From: Cupriavidus malaysiensis
GTDB lineage: Bacteria > Pseudomonadota > Gammaproteobacteria > Burkholderiales > Burkholderiaceae
Reading direction: 5' to 3'
Assembly: GCF_001854325.1 (NCBI RefSeq)
Contig: NZ_CP017754.1
Coordinates: 1,612,001 to 1,676,000, forward strand
Length of the DNA stretch: 64,000 nucleotides
Part shown: piece by piece, positions 24,058 through 33,127 of the stretch
How positions within the stretch are numbered: the stretch's first letter is position 1
Layout: the number at the start of each line of letters is the position of its first letter
Translations under genes and position numbers: made by a program
Notes under the pieces: generated by a model
The model's input: only the letters and a program-made list of their open reading frames with translations
Databases searched by the model: none
What the model was told of the DNA's origin: nothing

Positions 24058-26661
24058 ATGACCCAGCCGCCAAGCCAGCCATTCCCGCCGCCGACCGCTC
24101 CCGCCAGCCCCGGTGCGCCAGCCGCTGCCGCACGCTTTTCCGCCTGGCGCCAGGCCTTGCGCATGGCCCGGCGCGACTGGCTGGCCGGCGAACTGAACCT
24201 GCTGCTGTTTGCGCTGGTGCTGGCCGTGGCCGCGCTCAGCAGCGTCGGCTTCCTGGCCGACCGCATGCGGCTGGGGCTGGAGCGCGATGCGCGCCAGATG
24301 ATCGGCGCCGACGTGCTGCTGGTGGCCGACCAGCCGTTTCCCGCCGGCTTCGCCGACCACGCCCGGCAGGCCGGGCTGGCGGTGGCCCAGACCGTGACCT
24401 TCCCCAGCATGGCCACGGCCCGCGGCGCGGCGGCGGGCGACGCGCCGAGCCGGCTGGCCGCGCTCAAGGCCGTCAGTCCGGCCTATCCGCTGCGGGGGCG
24501 GCTCAAGACGAGCGCCGCGCCGGGCGGCCCCGAGACGGTTGCCGAAGGCATTCCCGAGCCCGGCACGGTGTGGGTCGATGAAGCCCTGCTCGATGCGCTG
24601 GGGCTGCGCATGGGCGATACCGTCCAGCTCGGCAGCCGTGGCTTCCGTGTCGCGCGCATCCTCACCCAGGAGCTGGACCGCGGTGCCGGCTTCATGAACT
24701 TCGCGCCGCGCGTGATGCTGGCGCTGTCGGACCTGGACAGCACCGGCCTGGTCGGCTGGGGCAGCCGCGTCAGCTACCGGCTGCTGGTGGCGGGTGCCGA
24801 TCCCGCCGCCGCTGCCTTCCAGCGCTGGGCCCAGCAGGAGATCGCGCGGCTCGGCCTGCGCAATATGCGGGTCGAGTCGCTGGAGACCGGCCAGCCGCAG
24901 ATGCGCGCCACGCTCGACCGCGCCGAGCGTTTCCTGTCGCTGGTGGCGGTGCTGTCGGCGATGATCGCCGCGGTGGCGATCGCCATGTCGGCGCGCCGCT
25001 ACGTGCAGCGTCACACCGATGCCTGCGCGGTCTACAAGTGCCTGGGGCTGTCGCGCGGGCAGATCCTGCGCGCCTTCGGGCTGGAATTTGTGCTGCTGGG
25101 CCTGGCCGGCGCTGCCGTCGGGGTGGCGCTGGGCTATCTGGCGCACTATGGCCTGCTGCTGTCGCTGGGCGGCCTGCTGACCGTGACCTTGCCGCCGCCG
25201 TCGCCGCGCCCGGCCGCGCTCGGCCTGCTGTCGGGCCTGGTCCTGCTGAGCGGTTTCGCCTTGCCGCCGTTGCTGTCGCTGACGCGCGTATCGCCGTTGC
25301 GCGTGCTGCGGCGCGACCTCGGCCTGCCGCCGGTATCGGCCTGGCTGGCCTACGGCTTCGGGCTGGCCGCCTTCGGCCTGCTGCTGCTGGCCGCCGCGCG
25401 CGACCTCAAGCTCGGCCTGCTGACGGCAGGCGGCTTCCTCGCGGCAGGCCTGTTGTTCGGCCTGTTGTCGCTGGCGGTGCTGGGCGCGCTGGCGCGGCTG
25501 CTGCGCGGGCGCCTGGGCAGCGGCGTGGCCGGGGTCGGCTGGCGTTTCGCGCTGGCGGTGCTGGAGCGGCGGCGCGGCGTCACTGTGCTGCAGACGGTGG
25601 CCCTGGCGGTGGGCCTGATGGCGCTGCTGCTGCTCGGCATGACGCGCAGCGACCTGATCGCCTCGTGGCGCGGTGCCACGCCGGCCGACGCGCCCAACCG
25701 CTTCGTCATCAACATCCAGCCCGACCAGCGCGACGCCCTGCGCGCCCGGCTCGCCGGCGCTGGTATCCAGGACCTGCTGTATCCGATGGTGCGCGGGCGC
25801 CTCACCCATATCGACGGTCGCGCGGTGACGGGAGCCGACTATCCGGCCGAGCGGGCGCGCAACCTGGTCGAGCGGGAATTCAACCTGTCCTACATGGACA
25901 CCCTGCCCGAGGGCAACCGCGTGGTTGCCGGCAGCTGGCCGCGCGGGCAGCTGGCCGGGGCCTCGGTGGAAGAGGGCATCGCCCGCACCCTCGGCATCCG
26001 CCTGGGCGACACGCTGCGCTTCGATGTGGCGGGCCAGCCGGTGGAGGCCAGGGTGACATCGCTGCGCAAGCTCGACTGGAGTTCGATGCGCGTCAATTTC
26101 TTCGTGATCCTGCCACCGGCCATGATGCACGGCATGCCGGAGACCTACATCACGGCCTTCCACCTGCCGTCGACGCAGGCGCCGCTGGATAACCGGCTGG
26201 TGGCGGCTTTCCCCAACATCACCGTGGTCAACACCGAGCTGATCCTGCGCCAGGTGCAGCAGGTGCTGGACCAGGTCATCGCCGCGGTCGAGTTCCTGTT
26301 CGCCTTCACGCTGGCGGCCGGTGTGACGGTGCTGTATGCGGCGCTGTCCGGCACGCGCGACGAGCGCCGGCGCGACGCCGGCCTGCTCAAGGCGCTGGGG
26401 GCCTCGGCCGCGCTGGTGCGCCAGACCCAATACGCGGAGTTCCTGGTGGTGGGCGCGCTGGCCGGCCTGCTGGCCAGCCTGGGCGCGCTCGCGGTAGGCT
26501 GGGGGCTGGCCACGCAGGTGTTCGATTTTCCCTACCGCTTCAATCCGTGGATCGTGCCGGCCGGCGTGGTGGCGGGGGCGCTGTGTGCGTTGGCCGGCGG
26601 CTGGCTGGGCCTGCGCGAAGTGCTGCGCCAGCCGGCCCTGGCGACCTTGCGCGACGCCTGA
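24058..26661 (+). CDS. FtsX-like ABC transporter permease (YbbP type)
   Basis: An 867-residue permease with two FtsX-type membrane halves. An N-terminal transmembrane helix ('LLLFALVLAVAALSSVGFLAD') is followed by a MacB-like periplasmic domain (about 60-280), three membrane helices around 300-420, further helices to about 500, a second periplasmic domain and three C-terminal helices ending near 860. The architecture matches E. coli YbbP, which works with the ATPase YbbA and lies near an esterase. Here no ATP-binding partner or esterase is adjacent, so the ATPase must be encoded elsewhere. The start at 24058 is the ATG nearest the conserved N-terminus; no good ribosome site precedes it, and a TTG at 24022 is possible. 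Confidence 0.88.
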   Translation: MTQPPSQPFPPPTAPASPGAPAAAARFSAWRQALRMARRDWLAGELNLLLFALVLAVAALSSVGFLADRMRLGLERDARQMIGADVLLVADQPFPAGFADHARQAGLAVAQTVTFPSMATARGAAAGDAPSRLAALKAVSPAYPLRGRLKTSAAPGGPETVAEGIPEPGTVWVDEALLDALGLRMGDTVQLGSRGFRVARILTQELDRGAGFMNFAPRVMLALSDLDSTGLVGWGSRVSYRLLVAGADPAAAAFQRWAQQEIARLGLRNMRVESLETGQPQMRATLDRAERFLSLVAVLSAMIAAVAIAMSARRYVQRHTDACAVYKCLGLSRGQILRAFGLEFVLLGLAGAAVGVALGYLAHYGLLLSLGGLLTVTLPPPSPRPAALGLLSGLVLLSGFALPPLLSLTRVSPLRVLRRDLGLPPVSAWLAYGFGLAAFGLLLLAAARDLKLGLLTAGGFLAAGLLFGLLSLAVLGALARLLRGRLGSGVAGVGWRFALAVLERRRGVTVLQTVALAVGLMALLLLGMTRSDLIASWRGATPADAPNRFVINIQPDQRDALRARLAGAGIQDLLYPMVRGRLTHIDGRAVTGADYPAERARNLVEREFNLSYMDTLPEGNRVVAGSWPRGQLAGASVEEGIARTLGIRLGDTLRFDVAGQPVEARVTSLRKLDWSSMRVNFFVILPPAMMHGMPETYITAFHLPSTQAPLDNRLVAAFPNITVVNTELILRQVQQVLDQVIAAVEFLFAFTLAAGVTVLYAALSGTRDERRRDAGLLKALGASAALVRQTQYAEFLVVGALAGLLASLGALAVGWGLATQVFDFPYRFNPWIVPAGVVAGALCALAGGWLGLREVLRQPALATLRDA

Positions 26662-26815
26662 GGCAGGCACGGTCGCCGCCGCCGGGGGCCGTCGCCATGA
26701 AACGGGGGACCCGGCCCGCCGCCGCGCGTGCGGCCGGATCCCCGTATTCCCCGTATCATGGCGGCTTTCGGCAGCCCTGTTCGGCCGCCCTGATCCAGCC
26801 AACACCCCTTACAGC

Positions 26816-27244
26816 ATGACGAGTACGGAACACAACGACACCCCGGGCGACGGCGCAAAGCGCGAAACCAGCGCCTACGAACTGATCGGCGGCGAGGCGC
26901 GCGTGCGCGAACTGGTCGACCGCTTCTACGACCTGATGGACCTCGAGCCGGAGTTCGCCGGACTGCGCGCGCTGCATCCCGCCTCGCTGGACGGCTCGCG
27001 CGACAAGCTGTTCTGGTTCCTGTGCGGCTGGCTCGGCGGGCCCAACTACTTCATCGAGCGCTTCGGCCACCCGCGCCTGCGCGCGCGCCATCTGCCCTTC
27101 GAGATCGGCACCAGCGAGCGTGACCAGTGGATGCGCTGCATGGCGCTGGCGATGCAGGACACGGGCCTGCCGGAGCCGCTGCAGCTGCGCCTGATGGAGG
27201 CCCTGTTCCAGACCGCCGACTGGATGCGCAACGTGGCGCGCTGA
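26816..27244 (+). CDS. Group II truncated haemoglobin
   Basis: A 142-residue 2-on-2 globin of the trHb2 (TrHbO) class. The proximal haem ligand is His92 in 'RARHLPF', and the class-typical tryptophan at G8 is Trp105 in 'ERDQWMRCM'. 'FWFLCGWLGGPNYF' (66-79) forms the E-helix region. Such proteins bind oxygen or nitric oxide; their role in this organism is unknown. The first 20 residues are a loose polar extension. It is 154 bp after the ABC permease gene and 53 bp before the DUF924 gene. Confidence 0.93.
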   Translation: MTSTEHNDTPGDGAKRETSAYELIGGEARVRELVDRFYDLMDLEPEFAGLRALHPASLDGSRDKLFWFLCGWLGGPNYFIERFGHPRLRARHLPFEIGTSERDQWMRCMALAMQDTGLPEPLQLRLMEALFQTADWMRNVAR

Positions 27245-27297
27245 GCGCGCCGGCGCCGCCTCCGTCCAATTTTTCGACTAGCAGGAGATCGCCAGGC

Positions 27298-27906
27298 ATG
27301 ACGGACAAGCTTCCCGCCGCCGCCCGCCGCGTGCTCGATTTCTGGTTCGGCACACCCGACTCTCCCGCCTGGGATACCTCGCGCCGCGAGTGGTTCGCCA
27401 AATCGGCCGCTTTCGACGACACCATCCGCCAGGCCTTCCTGGCCGAATGGGAGGCCGCCGCCGCGCCCGGTGGCGAGGCGCAGGACGCCGCCTGGGCACA
27501 GACGCCGGAAGGCACCTGCGCGCGCATCGTGCTGCTCGACCAGTTCCCGCGCAACCTGTTCCGCGGCGATGCGCGCAGCTTCGCCACCGATGCGCGCGCA
27601 CTGGCGCTGGCGCGCCGGCTGGTGGCCGGCGGCGGCGACCTGCGCCTGCCGACCGGCTGGCACCGCATGTTCTGCTACCTGCCCTTCGAGCATGCGGAAG
27701 AACTCGCGGCCCAGGACGAATCGGTCAGGCTGACGCACCGGCTGCGCGACGAGAGTGGCGGCGCGGTCGACACCGTGGAGTGGGCCGACAAGCACCGCGC
27801 CATCATCGTGCGCTTCGGGCGTTTCCCGCACCGCAATGCGATCCTGGGGCGGGCCGGCACGGCCGAGGAAGCGGCCTTCCTGCGCGAGCCGGGCTCGTCC
27901 TTCTAG
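27298..27906 (+). CDS. DUF924 family protein
   Basis: A 202-residue soluble protein of the DUF924 family, with 'RRVLDFWFGTPDS' at the N-terminus, 'IVLLDQFPRNLFRGDARSFA' in the middle and 'FGRFPHRNAILGR' towards the end. The fold is a helical repeat; the biochemical role is unknown. The ATG at 27298 is preceded by AGGAGA. The gene is convergent with the LOG-family gene, from which it is separated by 37 bp. Confidence 0.88.
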   Translation: MTDKLPAAARRVLDFWFGTPDSPAWDTSRREWFAKSAAFDDTIRQAFLAEWEAAAAPGGEAQDAAWAQTPEGTCARIVLLDQFPRNLFRGDARSFATDARALALARRLVAGGGDLRLPTGWHRMFCYLPFEHAEELAAQDESVRLTHRLRDESGGAVDTVEWADKHRAIIVRFGRFPHRNAILGRAGTAEEAAFLREPGSSF

Positions 27907-27943
27907 GCCATGGCTGCGCGGGGCAGGGCGGCGCCGGCGGCGC

Positions 27944-28528
27944 TCAGGCCTCGGCGCGCTTTTCCTGCCACTTGTCGACGGTCACACGCGGTGCCTGCTC
28001 CAGCTTGGCGAGCAGACCGGCCGGCGCGGTGTCGACGTGCAGCAGGTCGGCATGGACCTGCTTGAGGAAGCCTTCCTGCACCGCATGCGAGAGGAAGCCC
28101 AGCATGCCGTCGTAGAAGCCCGCCACATTGAGCAGGCCGATGGGTTTGGCGTGGTAGCCGAGCTGCTGCCAGGTGACGGTCTCGAACAATTCTTCGTAGG
28201 TGCCCACGCCGCCGGGCATGGCGATGAAGGCGTCGGCGCGGTCGGCCATCATCTGCTTGCGCTCGTGCATATTGCGCACCACGTGCAGCTCGCTCAGCCC
28301 GCGGTGGCCGACCTCCTTGTCCATCAGCGCCTGCGGGATGATGCCGATGGCGGTGCCGCCATGGGCCAGCACGGCGTCGGCGATGATGCCCATCAGGCCG
28401 ACCTTGCCGCCGCCGTAGACCAGCGCCAGGCCGCGCTCGGCCAGCGCCTGGCCGAGCGCACGCGCCTGTTCGGCGTATTCGGGACGGTGGCCGGGGCTGG
28501 AGCCGCAATACACGCAGACGGATTTCAC
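27944..28528 (-). CDS. LOG-family nucleotide 5'-monophosphate phosphoribohydrolase
   Basis: A 194-residue Rossmann-fold protein of the LOG family. It releases the base from cytokinin-type or purine nucleoside monophosphates. The signature 'PGGVGTYEE' (105-113) and the preceding Arg90-Lys91 of 'NMHERKQMM' are intact, as is 'YGGGKVGLMG' (38-47). The start is the GTG at 28528 with AAGGA upstream. Its first four bases overlap the stop of the tetR gene (GTGA), so translation is coupled. In most bacteria the physiological substrate is unclear. Confidence 0.92.
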   Translation of the reverse strand: MKSVCVYCGSSPGHRPEYAEQARALGQALAERGLALVYGGGKVGLMGIIADAVLAHGGTAIGIIPQALMDKEVGHRGLSELHVVRNMHERKQMMADRADAFIAMPGGVGTYEELFETVTWQQLGYHAKPIGLLNVAGFYDGMLGFLSHAVQEGFLKQVHADLLHVDTAPAGLLAKLEQAPRVTVDKWQEKRAEA

Positions 28529-29223
28529 TTCGATTCCTTGATGGTCTGGGCGGCCTTGACGGCCGCGTAATCGCGCGCTAGCTGGTCGAAGGCGGCACGC
28601 GCCTTGCCGCGCAGGTAGGGCGCGAGGATGGAGAAGATGTGGTAGCTGGAGCCGTGCAGGTAGCCGCGGATCCGTTCCGGGTCGTTGTACTGGCGCGGGT
28701 GCTGCACGAACTGGAACGACAGCCAGTAGGTGGCGACCACGACGATATTGGTGCAGATGGCTTCGACCTGCTCGGGCGTGGCCACCATCTCGCCGTCCTC
28801 GATGAACTGCCGGCAGATGGCCTGGGCGAAGCGGTTCTTCTGCTCGACGATGCGCTTGAAGTTGGTCTCCAGCATCCGGTTGCGCGCCAGCAGGTCGTTG
28901 ATGTCGCGATAGAGGAAGCGGTAGTTCCACAGGAACTCGGACATGTACTGGAGGTAGCCCCAGCTTTCGTCGAGCGTGGCCTTGTGGTCGTCGGGCAGCT
29001 TCAGGCGGCGCTCCATCTCCTGCTCGAACTGCACGAAGATGGAGTTGATGATGTCGTCCTTGTTGCGGAAGTGATAGTAGAGGTTGCCGGGACTGATCTC
29101 CATCGCCTCCGCGATCGTGGTGGTGGTCACGTTCGGCTCGCCCAGTTCATTGAACAGGCGCAGCGAGACGTCGAGGATGCGGTCCCTCGTGCGGCGGGGG
29201 CCGGTTTGCGGTTTGGATTCCAT
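28525..29223 (-). CDS. TetR-family regulator
   Basis: A 232-residue regulator with an N-terminal TetR DNA-binding domain ('TRDRILDVSLRLFNELG' and 'TTTTIAEAMEISPGNLYYHF') and a larger C-terminal ligand domain, longer than the classic TetR and of the type with an extended dimerisation region ('FLWNYRFLYRDINDLLARN'). It is first in a two-gene operon with the LOG protein and overlaps it by 4 bp, so it probably regulates that operon. The effector is unknown. Confidence 0.9.
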   Translation of the reverse strand: MESKPQTGPRRTRDRILDVSLRLFNELGEPNVTTTTIAEAMEISPGNLYYHFRNKDDIINSIFVQFEQEMERRLKLPDDHKATLDESWGYLQYMSEFLWNYRFLYRDINDLLARNRMLETNFKRIVEQKNRFAQAICRQFIEDGEMVATPEQVEAICTNIVVVATYWLSFQFVQHPRQYNDPERIRGYLHGSSYHIFSILAPYLRGKARAAFDQLARDYAAVKAAQTIKESK

Positions 29224-29331
29224 GGGCTGCCGTTGGATCGGGGCGTGGGACAGCGATTATAAGCAAACACCGCCCGTTCCCTGGCTTTCCGGGCTCCCCG
29301 CTACCGCGCCGCCCGCCGCCATGCGCCGAAG

Positions 29332-29823
29332 TCAGGACGCCTGCAGCCAGCGTGCCACCAGCGGCTCGAGGATCGCGATCCAGGTTCCGCCGCACAGGAT
29401 CAGCGCCAGCATGACCGCCGCGCTGCCGTAGTCCTTGGCGCGCTTGGACAGGCTGTTGCGCTCCAGCGAGATGCGGTCGACCGCGGCTTCGACACTGGAG
29501 TTGAGCAATTCCACGATCAGCACCAGCAGCAGCGTGCCCAGCAGCAGGATGCGCTCGACCACGCTGACCGGCGCCAGCAGCGCGCACGGCGTCAGGATGG
29601 CCACCAGCGTCAGTTCCTGGCGGAAGGCGCTTTCCTCCAGCACGGCATAGCGCAGGCCGGACAGGGAGTTGACGGCGGCGCGCCAGGCGCGCGCCAGGCC
29701 GCGGTTGCCCTTGTACGGGTTGTGCTCGATGGTGTACTCAGTGCTCGCTTCGGCCGGCGTTGGCACCGGAGCCGGTTTCGCCTTGGAGGGAAGCGGTGCG
29801 GATTGCGGCTGCATTTTCGACAT
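29332..29823 (-). CDS. dgkA: Diacylglycerol kinase
   Basis: A 163-residue prokaryotic-type diacylglycerol kinase that phosphorylates diacylglycerol in the inner membrane. The core is typical: 'GLRYAVLEESAFRQE' (57-70), two to three membrane helices, and the catalytic 'ELLNSSVEAAVDR' (105-117) with its conserved acidic residues. The first 36 residues are an extra polar stretch absent from E. coli DgkA, and they overlap the end of the upstream glycosyltransferase gene by 86 bp. No Shine-Dalgarno precedes the ATG at 29823; an ATG at 29814 or a later internal start is possible. Confidence 0.9.
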   Translation of the reverse strand: MSKMQPQSAPLPSKAKPAPVPTPAEASTEYTIEHNPYKGNRGLARAWRAAVNSLSGLRYAVLEESAFRQELTLVAILTPCALLAPVSVVERILLLGTLLLVLIVELLNSSVEAAVDRISLERNSLSKRAKDYGSAAVMLALILCGGTWIAILEPLVARWLQAS

Positions 29824-30862
29824 GGTCTTGCGGTTGGCGTGAGGCCGTGGCGCCGCCGTGGGCGGCGGCCAGCGGCCGCAGATGAGACAGGAACTGCTCG
29901 GTAGCGGCGCGCCACGAGAACAGCTCGGCATGAGCGCGGGCGGTGGCGCGATCGATGCGCAGCGCTTCCAGGCAGGCTTCGCGCAGGTCTTCGTGCATCA
30001 CGCCGGCCCGGCTCTCGCCCAGCACGTCGATGGGGCCGGTGACCGGGTAGGCTGCCACCGGCAGGCCGCTGGCCAGCGCTTCCAGCAGCACCAGGCCGAA
30101 GGTATCCGTGCGGCTCGGAAAGACGAAGACATCGGCCGAAGCATACACCTTGGCCAGCTCGGGCTGGCTCAGCACGCCCAGATAGTTGGCACCCGGATAA
30201 CGCGCGCGCAGCGAGGCCAGGGCCGGGCCGTCGCCGACCACCCACTTCGAGCCCGGCAGGTCCAGCGCGAGGAAGGCCTCGACGTTCTTCTCGACGGCGA
30301 CGCGGCCGACGTAGAGGAAGATCGGATGCGCCGTGTTCAACACGTTGGCGCGCTGGGCGGTGAACACGTCCAGGTCCACTCCGCGCGACCACAGCACGGC
30401 GTGGCCGATGCCGTAGCGGCGCAGGTCGTCGAGCACTACCGGGGTCGGCGCCATCACAGCCCGGGCCGGCCCGTGGAACCAGCTCAGGAAGCGGTAGGTC
30501 CAGGCCAGCGGGATGCCGAAGCGCGCTTGCACGTACTCCGGGAAGCGCGTGTGGTAGGCCGTGGTGAAGGGCACCTTGCTGCGCAGCGCATGCCGGCGCG
30601 CTGCCATGCCGAGCGGACCTTCGGTGGCGATATGCAGCGCGTCCGGCGCGAAGGCGCGGATGCGTTCGGCGACCGCGCGGCCGGGCAGCAGCGACAGGCG
30701 GATTTCGGGATAGGTAGGGCACGGCACGGTACGGAACTCGAGCGGCGTGAGCAGTTCCACCGTGTGCCCCATGGCCTCCAGCTCGCGGCGCGTCGACTTG
30801 AGCGTGCGCACCACGCCGTTGACCTGCGGTTCCCAGGCGTCGGTGACGATCAGGATCTTCAT
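29738..30862 (-). CDS. Glycosyltransferase, GT4-type
   Basis: A 374-residue GT-B fold glycosyltransferase. The N-terminus 'MKILIVTDAWEPQVNGVVRTL' and the C-terminal nucleotide-sugar motif 'SRTDTFGLVLLEALASGLPV' match the group-1 family that includes GDP-mannose-dependent mannosyltransferases acting on lipids. The ATG at 30862 has GAGGAG 6 bp upstream. It lies between an LpxH-like phosphoesterase gene and dgkA, so a role in lipid or envelope glycosylation is plausible. The last 28 codons overlap dgkA; they are Ala/Gly-rich and poorly structured, so the overlap may reflect drift of this tail. Confidence 0.88.
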   Translation of the reverse strand: MKILIVTDAWEPQVNGVVRTLKSTRRELEAMGHTVELLTPLEFRTVPCPTYPEIRLSLLPGRAVAERIRAFAPDALHIATEGPLGMAARRHALRSKVPFTTAYHTRFPEYVQARFGIPLAWTYRFLSWFHGPARAVMAPTPVVLDDLRRYGIGHAVLWSRGVDLDVFTAQRANVLNTAHPIFLYVGRVAVEKNVEAFLALDLPGSKWVVGDGPALASLRARYPGANYLGVLSQPELAKVYASADVFVFPSRTDTFGLVLLEALASGLPVAAYPVTGPIDVLGESRAGVMHEDLREACLEALRIDRATARAHAELFSWRAATEQFLSHLRPLAAAHGGATASRQPQDHVENAAAIRTASLQGETGSGANAGRSEH

Positions 30863-30963
30863 GCTGGCTCCTCGCGGCGCTGGCCGCTTGTGCATCGGTC
30901 CGCCTTGCTGCGCGGACATGGTTGGTCTGGGGAGGCGGCGCGCCGGCGGGCGCCGCGCGGGAT

Positions 30964-32013
30964 TCAGGCGGGCAGGGCGGCGCGGCGTCGGCGCGCGCGC
31001 GGCGGCGCCGGCGGGTCGAGCAAGGTGGTCCAGTAGACGATCTTCAACTCGCCTTCCATGGTCTCGACCAGTGCCGACAGGCTTTCGACCCAGTCGCCGT
31101 CGTTGCAATAGAGCTGGCCGTCGACCTCGCGGATCTCGGCCTTGTGGATATGGCCGCAGATGACGCCGTCGCAGCCGCGCCGGCGCGCTTCTTCGACCAT
31201 CGCGTGCTCGAAGGAGTTGATGTAGTTGACGGCGTTCTTGACCTGGTGCTTCAGGTATTGCGACAACGACCAGTAGGGGAAGCCGAGGCGCGCGCGCACC
31301 CGGTTGAAATGGCGGTTCAAGGCCAGGATCACGGTGTACAGCGAGTCGCCCAGGTAGGCCAGCCAGCGTGCGTGCTGTACCACGCCGTCGAACAGGTCGC
31401 CGTGCACCACCCACAGGTGCCGGCCGGTGGCGGTCACGTGGACTGCATCCTCGCGCACCGTGATGTCGCCGAAGGCGAGGCCGTCGAACTGCCGCGCCAT
31501 CTCATCGTGGTTGCCCGGCACGTAGATCACTTCGGTGCCCTTGCGCGCCTTGCGCAGCAGCTTCTGCACCACATCGTTGTGGCTTTGCGGCCAGTACCAG
31601 CCGCGCCGCAGTTGCCAGCCGTCGATGATGTCGCCGACCAGGTAGAGCCGCTCCGATTCGTTGTGCTTGAGGAAGTCGAGCAGGTAGTCGGCCTGGCAGC
31701 CCGCGGTGCCCAGGTGGACGTCCGAGACCCAGATGGCGCGGTAGCGCTGCACCGTGTGCGGGGCGGTTTGCCTGGCGTCGTGCTGATTGGCGTCGGAGAG
31801 GGCGGGGGTGGCGGCGGGGGCGGGACGGGCTGCCGGGGCATCGAGCCCGGAGGGCGGCATGAAGGCGGCCAGCGCGACTGGCAGGGGCGGGGTCCCGGCA
31901 GCACTGCCGCGCAGCTTGTGCGCGGCCCGGGCGAGACAGCCGCGGGCGAATCGGATTGCGTGAACCATGGCGGCACCGGTAAGGGCGATGGCTGCATTGA
32001 GCCAGTGCCCCAT
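30964..32013 (-). CDS. UDP-2,3-diacylglucosamine diphosphatase-like metallophosphoesterase
   Basis: A 349-residue protein with a calcineurin-like phosphoesterase domain from about residue 90. The metal-binding motifs are all present: 'VSDVHLGT', 'LVGDIIDGW', 'PGNHDE', 'VHGDLFD' and 'CGHIHKAE'. They resemble LpxH-type enzymes that cleave UDP-diacylglucosamine in lipid A synthesis, but the N-terminal 90 residues (one hydrophobic segment and a Pro/Ala-rich linker) are not part of standard LpxH. It is more likely a paralogue acting on a related lipid or sugar-nucleotide, in line with the glycosyltransferase and dgkA genes that follow on the same strand. Confidence 0.82.
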   Translation of the reverse strand: MGHWLNAAIALTGAAMVHAIRFARGCLARAAHKLRGSAAGTPPLPVALAAFMPPSGLDAPAARPAPAATPALSDANQHDARQTAPHTVQRYRAIWVSDVHLGTAGCQADYLLDFLKHNESERLYLVGDIIDGWQLRRGWYWPQSHNDVVQKLLRKARKGTEVIYVPGNHDEMARQFDGLAFGDITVREDAVHVTATGRHLWVVHGDLFDGVVQHARWLAYLGDSLYTVILALNRHFNRVRARLGFPYWSLSQYLKHQVKNAVNYINSFEHAMVEEARRRGCDGVICGHIHKAEIREVDGQLYCNDGDWVESLSALVETMEGELKIVYWTTLLDPPAPPRARRRRAALPA

Positions 32014-32110
32014 GACTGCGCCGTGACGAGAACATGAATGTCACATGAAGACCGGGGCGGCCGGGACCGGCCCGCAACCGCTCTCCCCAGGTCTCCCGGG
32101 AGGACTCCGA

Positions 32111-33127
32111 TCAGGCCTTGCGCGGCGCGCGTGCCGACGGCGTGGCGCCGGCAGCATGCGGTGCGGCACTGGCGAAGGCATCGAGGGCGGCGAGCACGGC
32201 GTCGCGTGCGCGCGGATGGCGCAGCAGCGCCACGTGGCCGACGCCCGCCAGCGGCCAGTGGCGGGCGCCGGGCAGGCAACTGGTGCCGGCCGGGCCGGCG
32301 ATGGAGTCATGCCAGCTGAACACGGAGGCGAGCAGGGCGCGCTCGGCCGGCCCTTCGGCGTCGGCCAGCGCACGCAACCAGGCGCTGTCGCAACGCATCT
32401 GGCGCGCACTGGCGCCGGCCCCCAGGCTGGCCAGTGCGCAGCCCTGGTGCGGCGAGCCCAGTGTGACCAGTCCGGCGCAGGGCGCGCCGCCTTCGGCGCG
32501 GCCGCGCACCAGCGCCGCCCGCGCGGCCAGCCCGCCCATGCTGTGGCACAGCAGCAGCGGTGCCTGGCCGGTGCGCGCATGGATGGCGCGCATGCGCGCC
32601 AGCACGGTGCCTGCATGGTTGTCGATGCTGTCGAACAGGGGCAGGAGGTCGATCGCCTCGCAGGCGTAGCCCGCCGCCGCCAGCGCCGGCTGCAGGTCGA
32701 GCCACACGGCATGATTGCAGGCGTAGCCATGCACCAGCAGCAGTGGCGGCCGCGCCGGCGCGCCGGCGTGCGGCGGGACGAAGGACAGGCTGGAGCGGAA
32801 GGGCTCGATCCAGTTGAACATGCGGAACACGGCGGTGCATTCGTACAGGTAGCAGGCCAGTGCCGCGGCCGCCCCGAGCGGGGCGATGGCGGCTGCCTGC
32901 GGCACGGCAGGGCGCCGCGTGGCGGGGACGCCCGCGCCAGACAGCGAGATGGCGAAGGCGCCGGCCACGACCAGCCCGAACACCAGTGCGGCCAGCAAGG
33001 CCGCCCCCAGCGCTGCCGCCGGCCAGCGCCAGCTGGCCCAGCGGGCCAGTGCCGCGGCGCAGGCCAGCCCCAGGCCGAACTGCCCGGCCAGGGCGAGCCG
33101 GCGCAGGGCGCTGGCCGAGAGCGTCAT
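32111..33127 (-). CDS. Membrane-anchored alpha/beta hydrolase
   Basis: A 338-residue protein with three hydrophobic N-terminal segments (within about 8-100) followed by an alpha/beta-hydrolase domain. The oxyanion loop 'LLVHGYACNHAVW' and nucleophile elbow 'CHSMGGLAAR' with the catalytic serine place it among triacylglycerol-lipase-like esterases. The substrate is unknown. Its ATG overlaps the stop of the RDD gene (ATGA, 33124-33127). It is the last gene of the ECF sigma-factor operon. Confidence 0.8.
   Translation of the reverse strand: MTLSASALRRLALAGQFGLGLACAAALARWASWRWPAAALGAALLAALVFGLVVAGAFAISLSGAGVPATRRPAVPQAAAIAPLGAAAALACYLYECTAVFRMFNWIEPFRSSLSFVPPHAGAPARPPLLLVHGYACNHAVWLDLQPALAAAGYACEAIDLLPLFDSIDNHAGTVLARMRAIHARTGQAPLLLCHSMGGLAARAALVRGRAEGGAPCAGLVTLGSPHQGCALASLGAGASARQMRCDSAWLRALADAEGPAERALLASVFSWHDSIAGPAGTSCLPGARHWPLAGVGHVALLRHPRARDAVLAALDAFASAAPHAAGATPSARAPRKA

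Noticed and set aside
23083..26805. A 1240-codon minus-strand frame opposite the ABC permease
   Set aside because: The product is dominated by Gln, Arg, Ala and His as expected from an antisense GC-rich frame; the plus strand has a clear FtsX-like permease.
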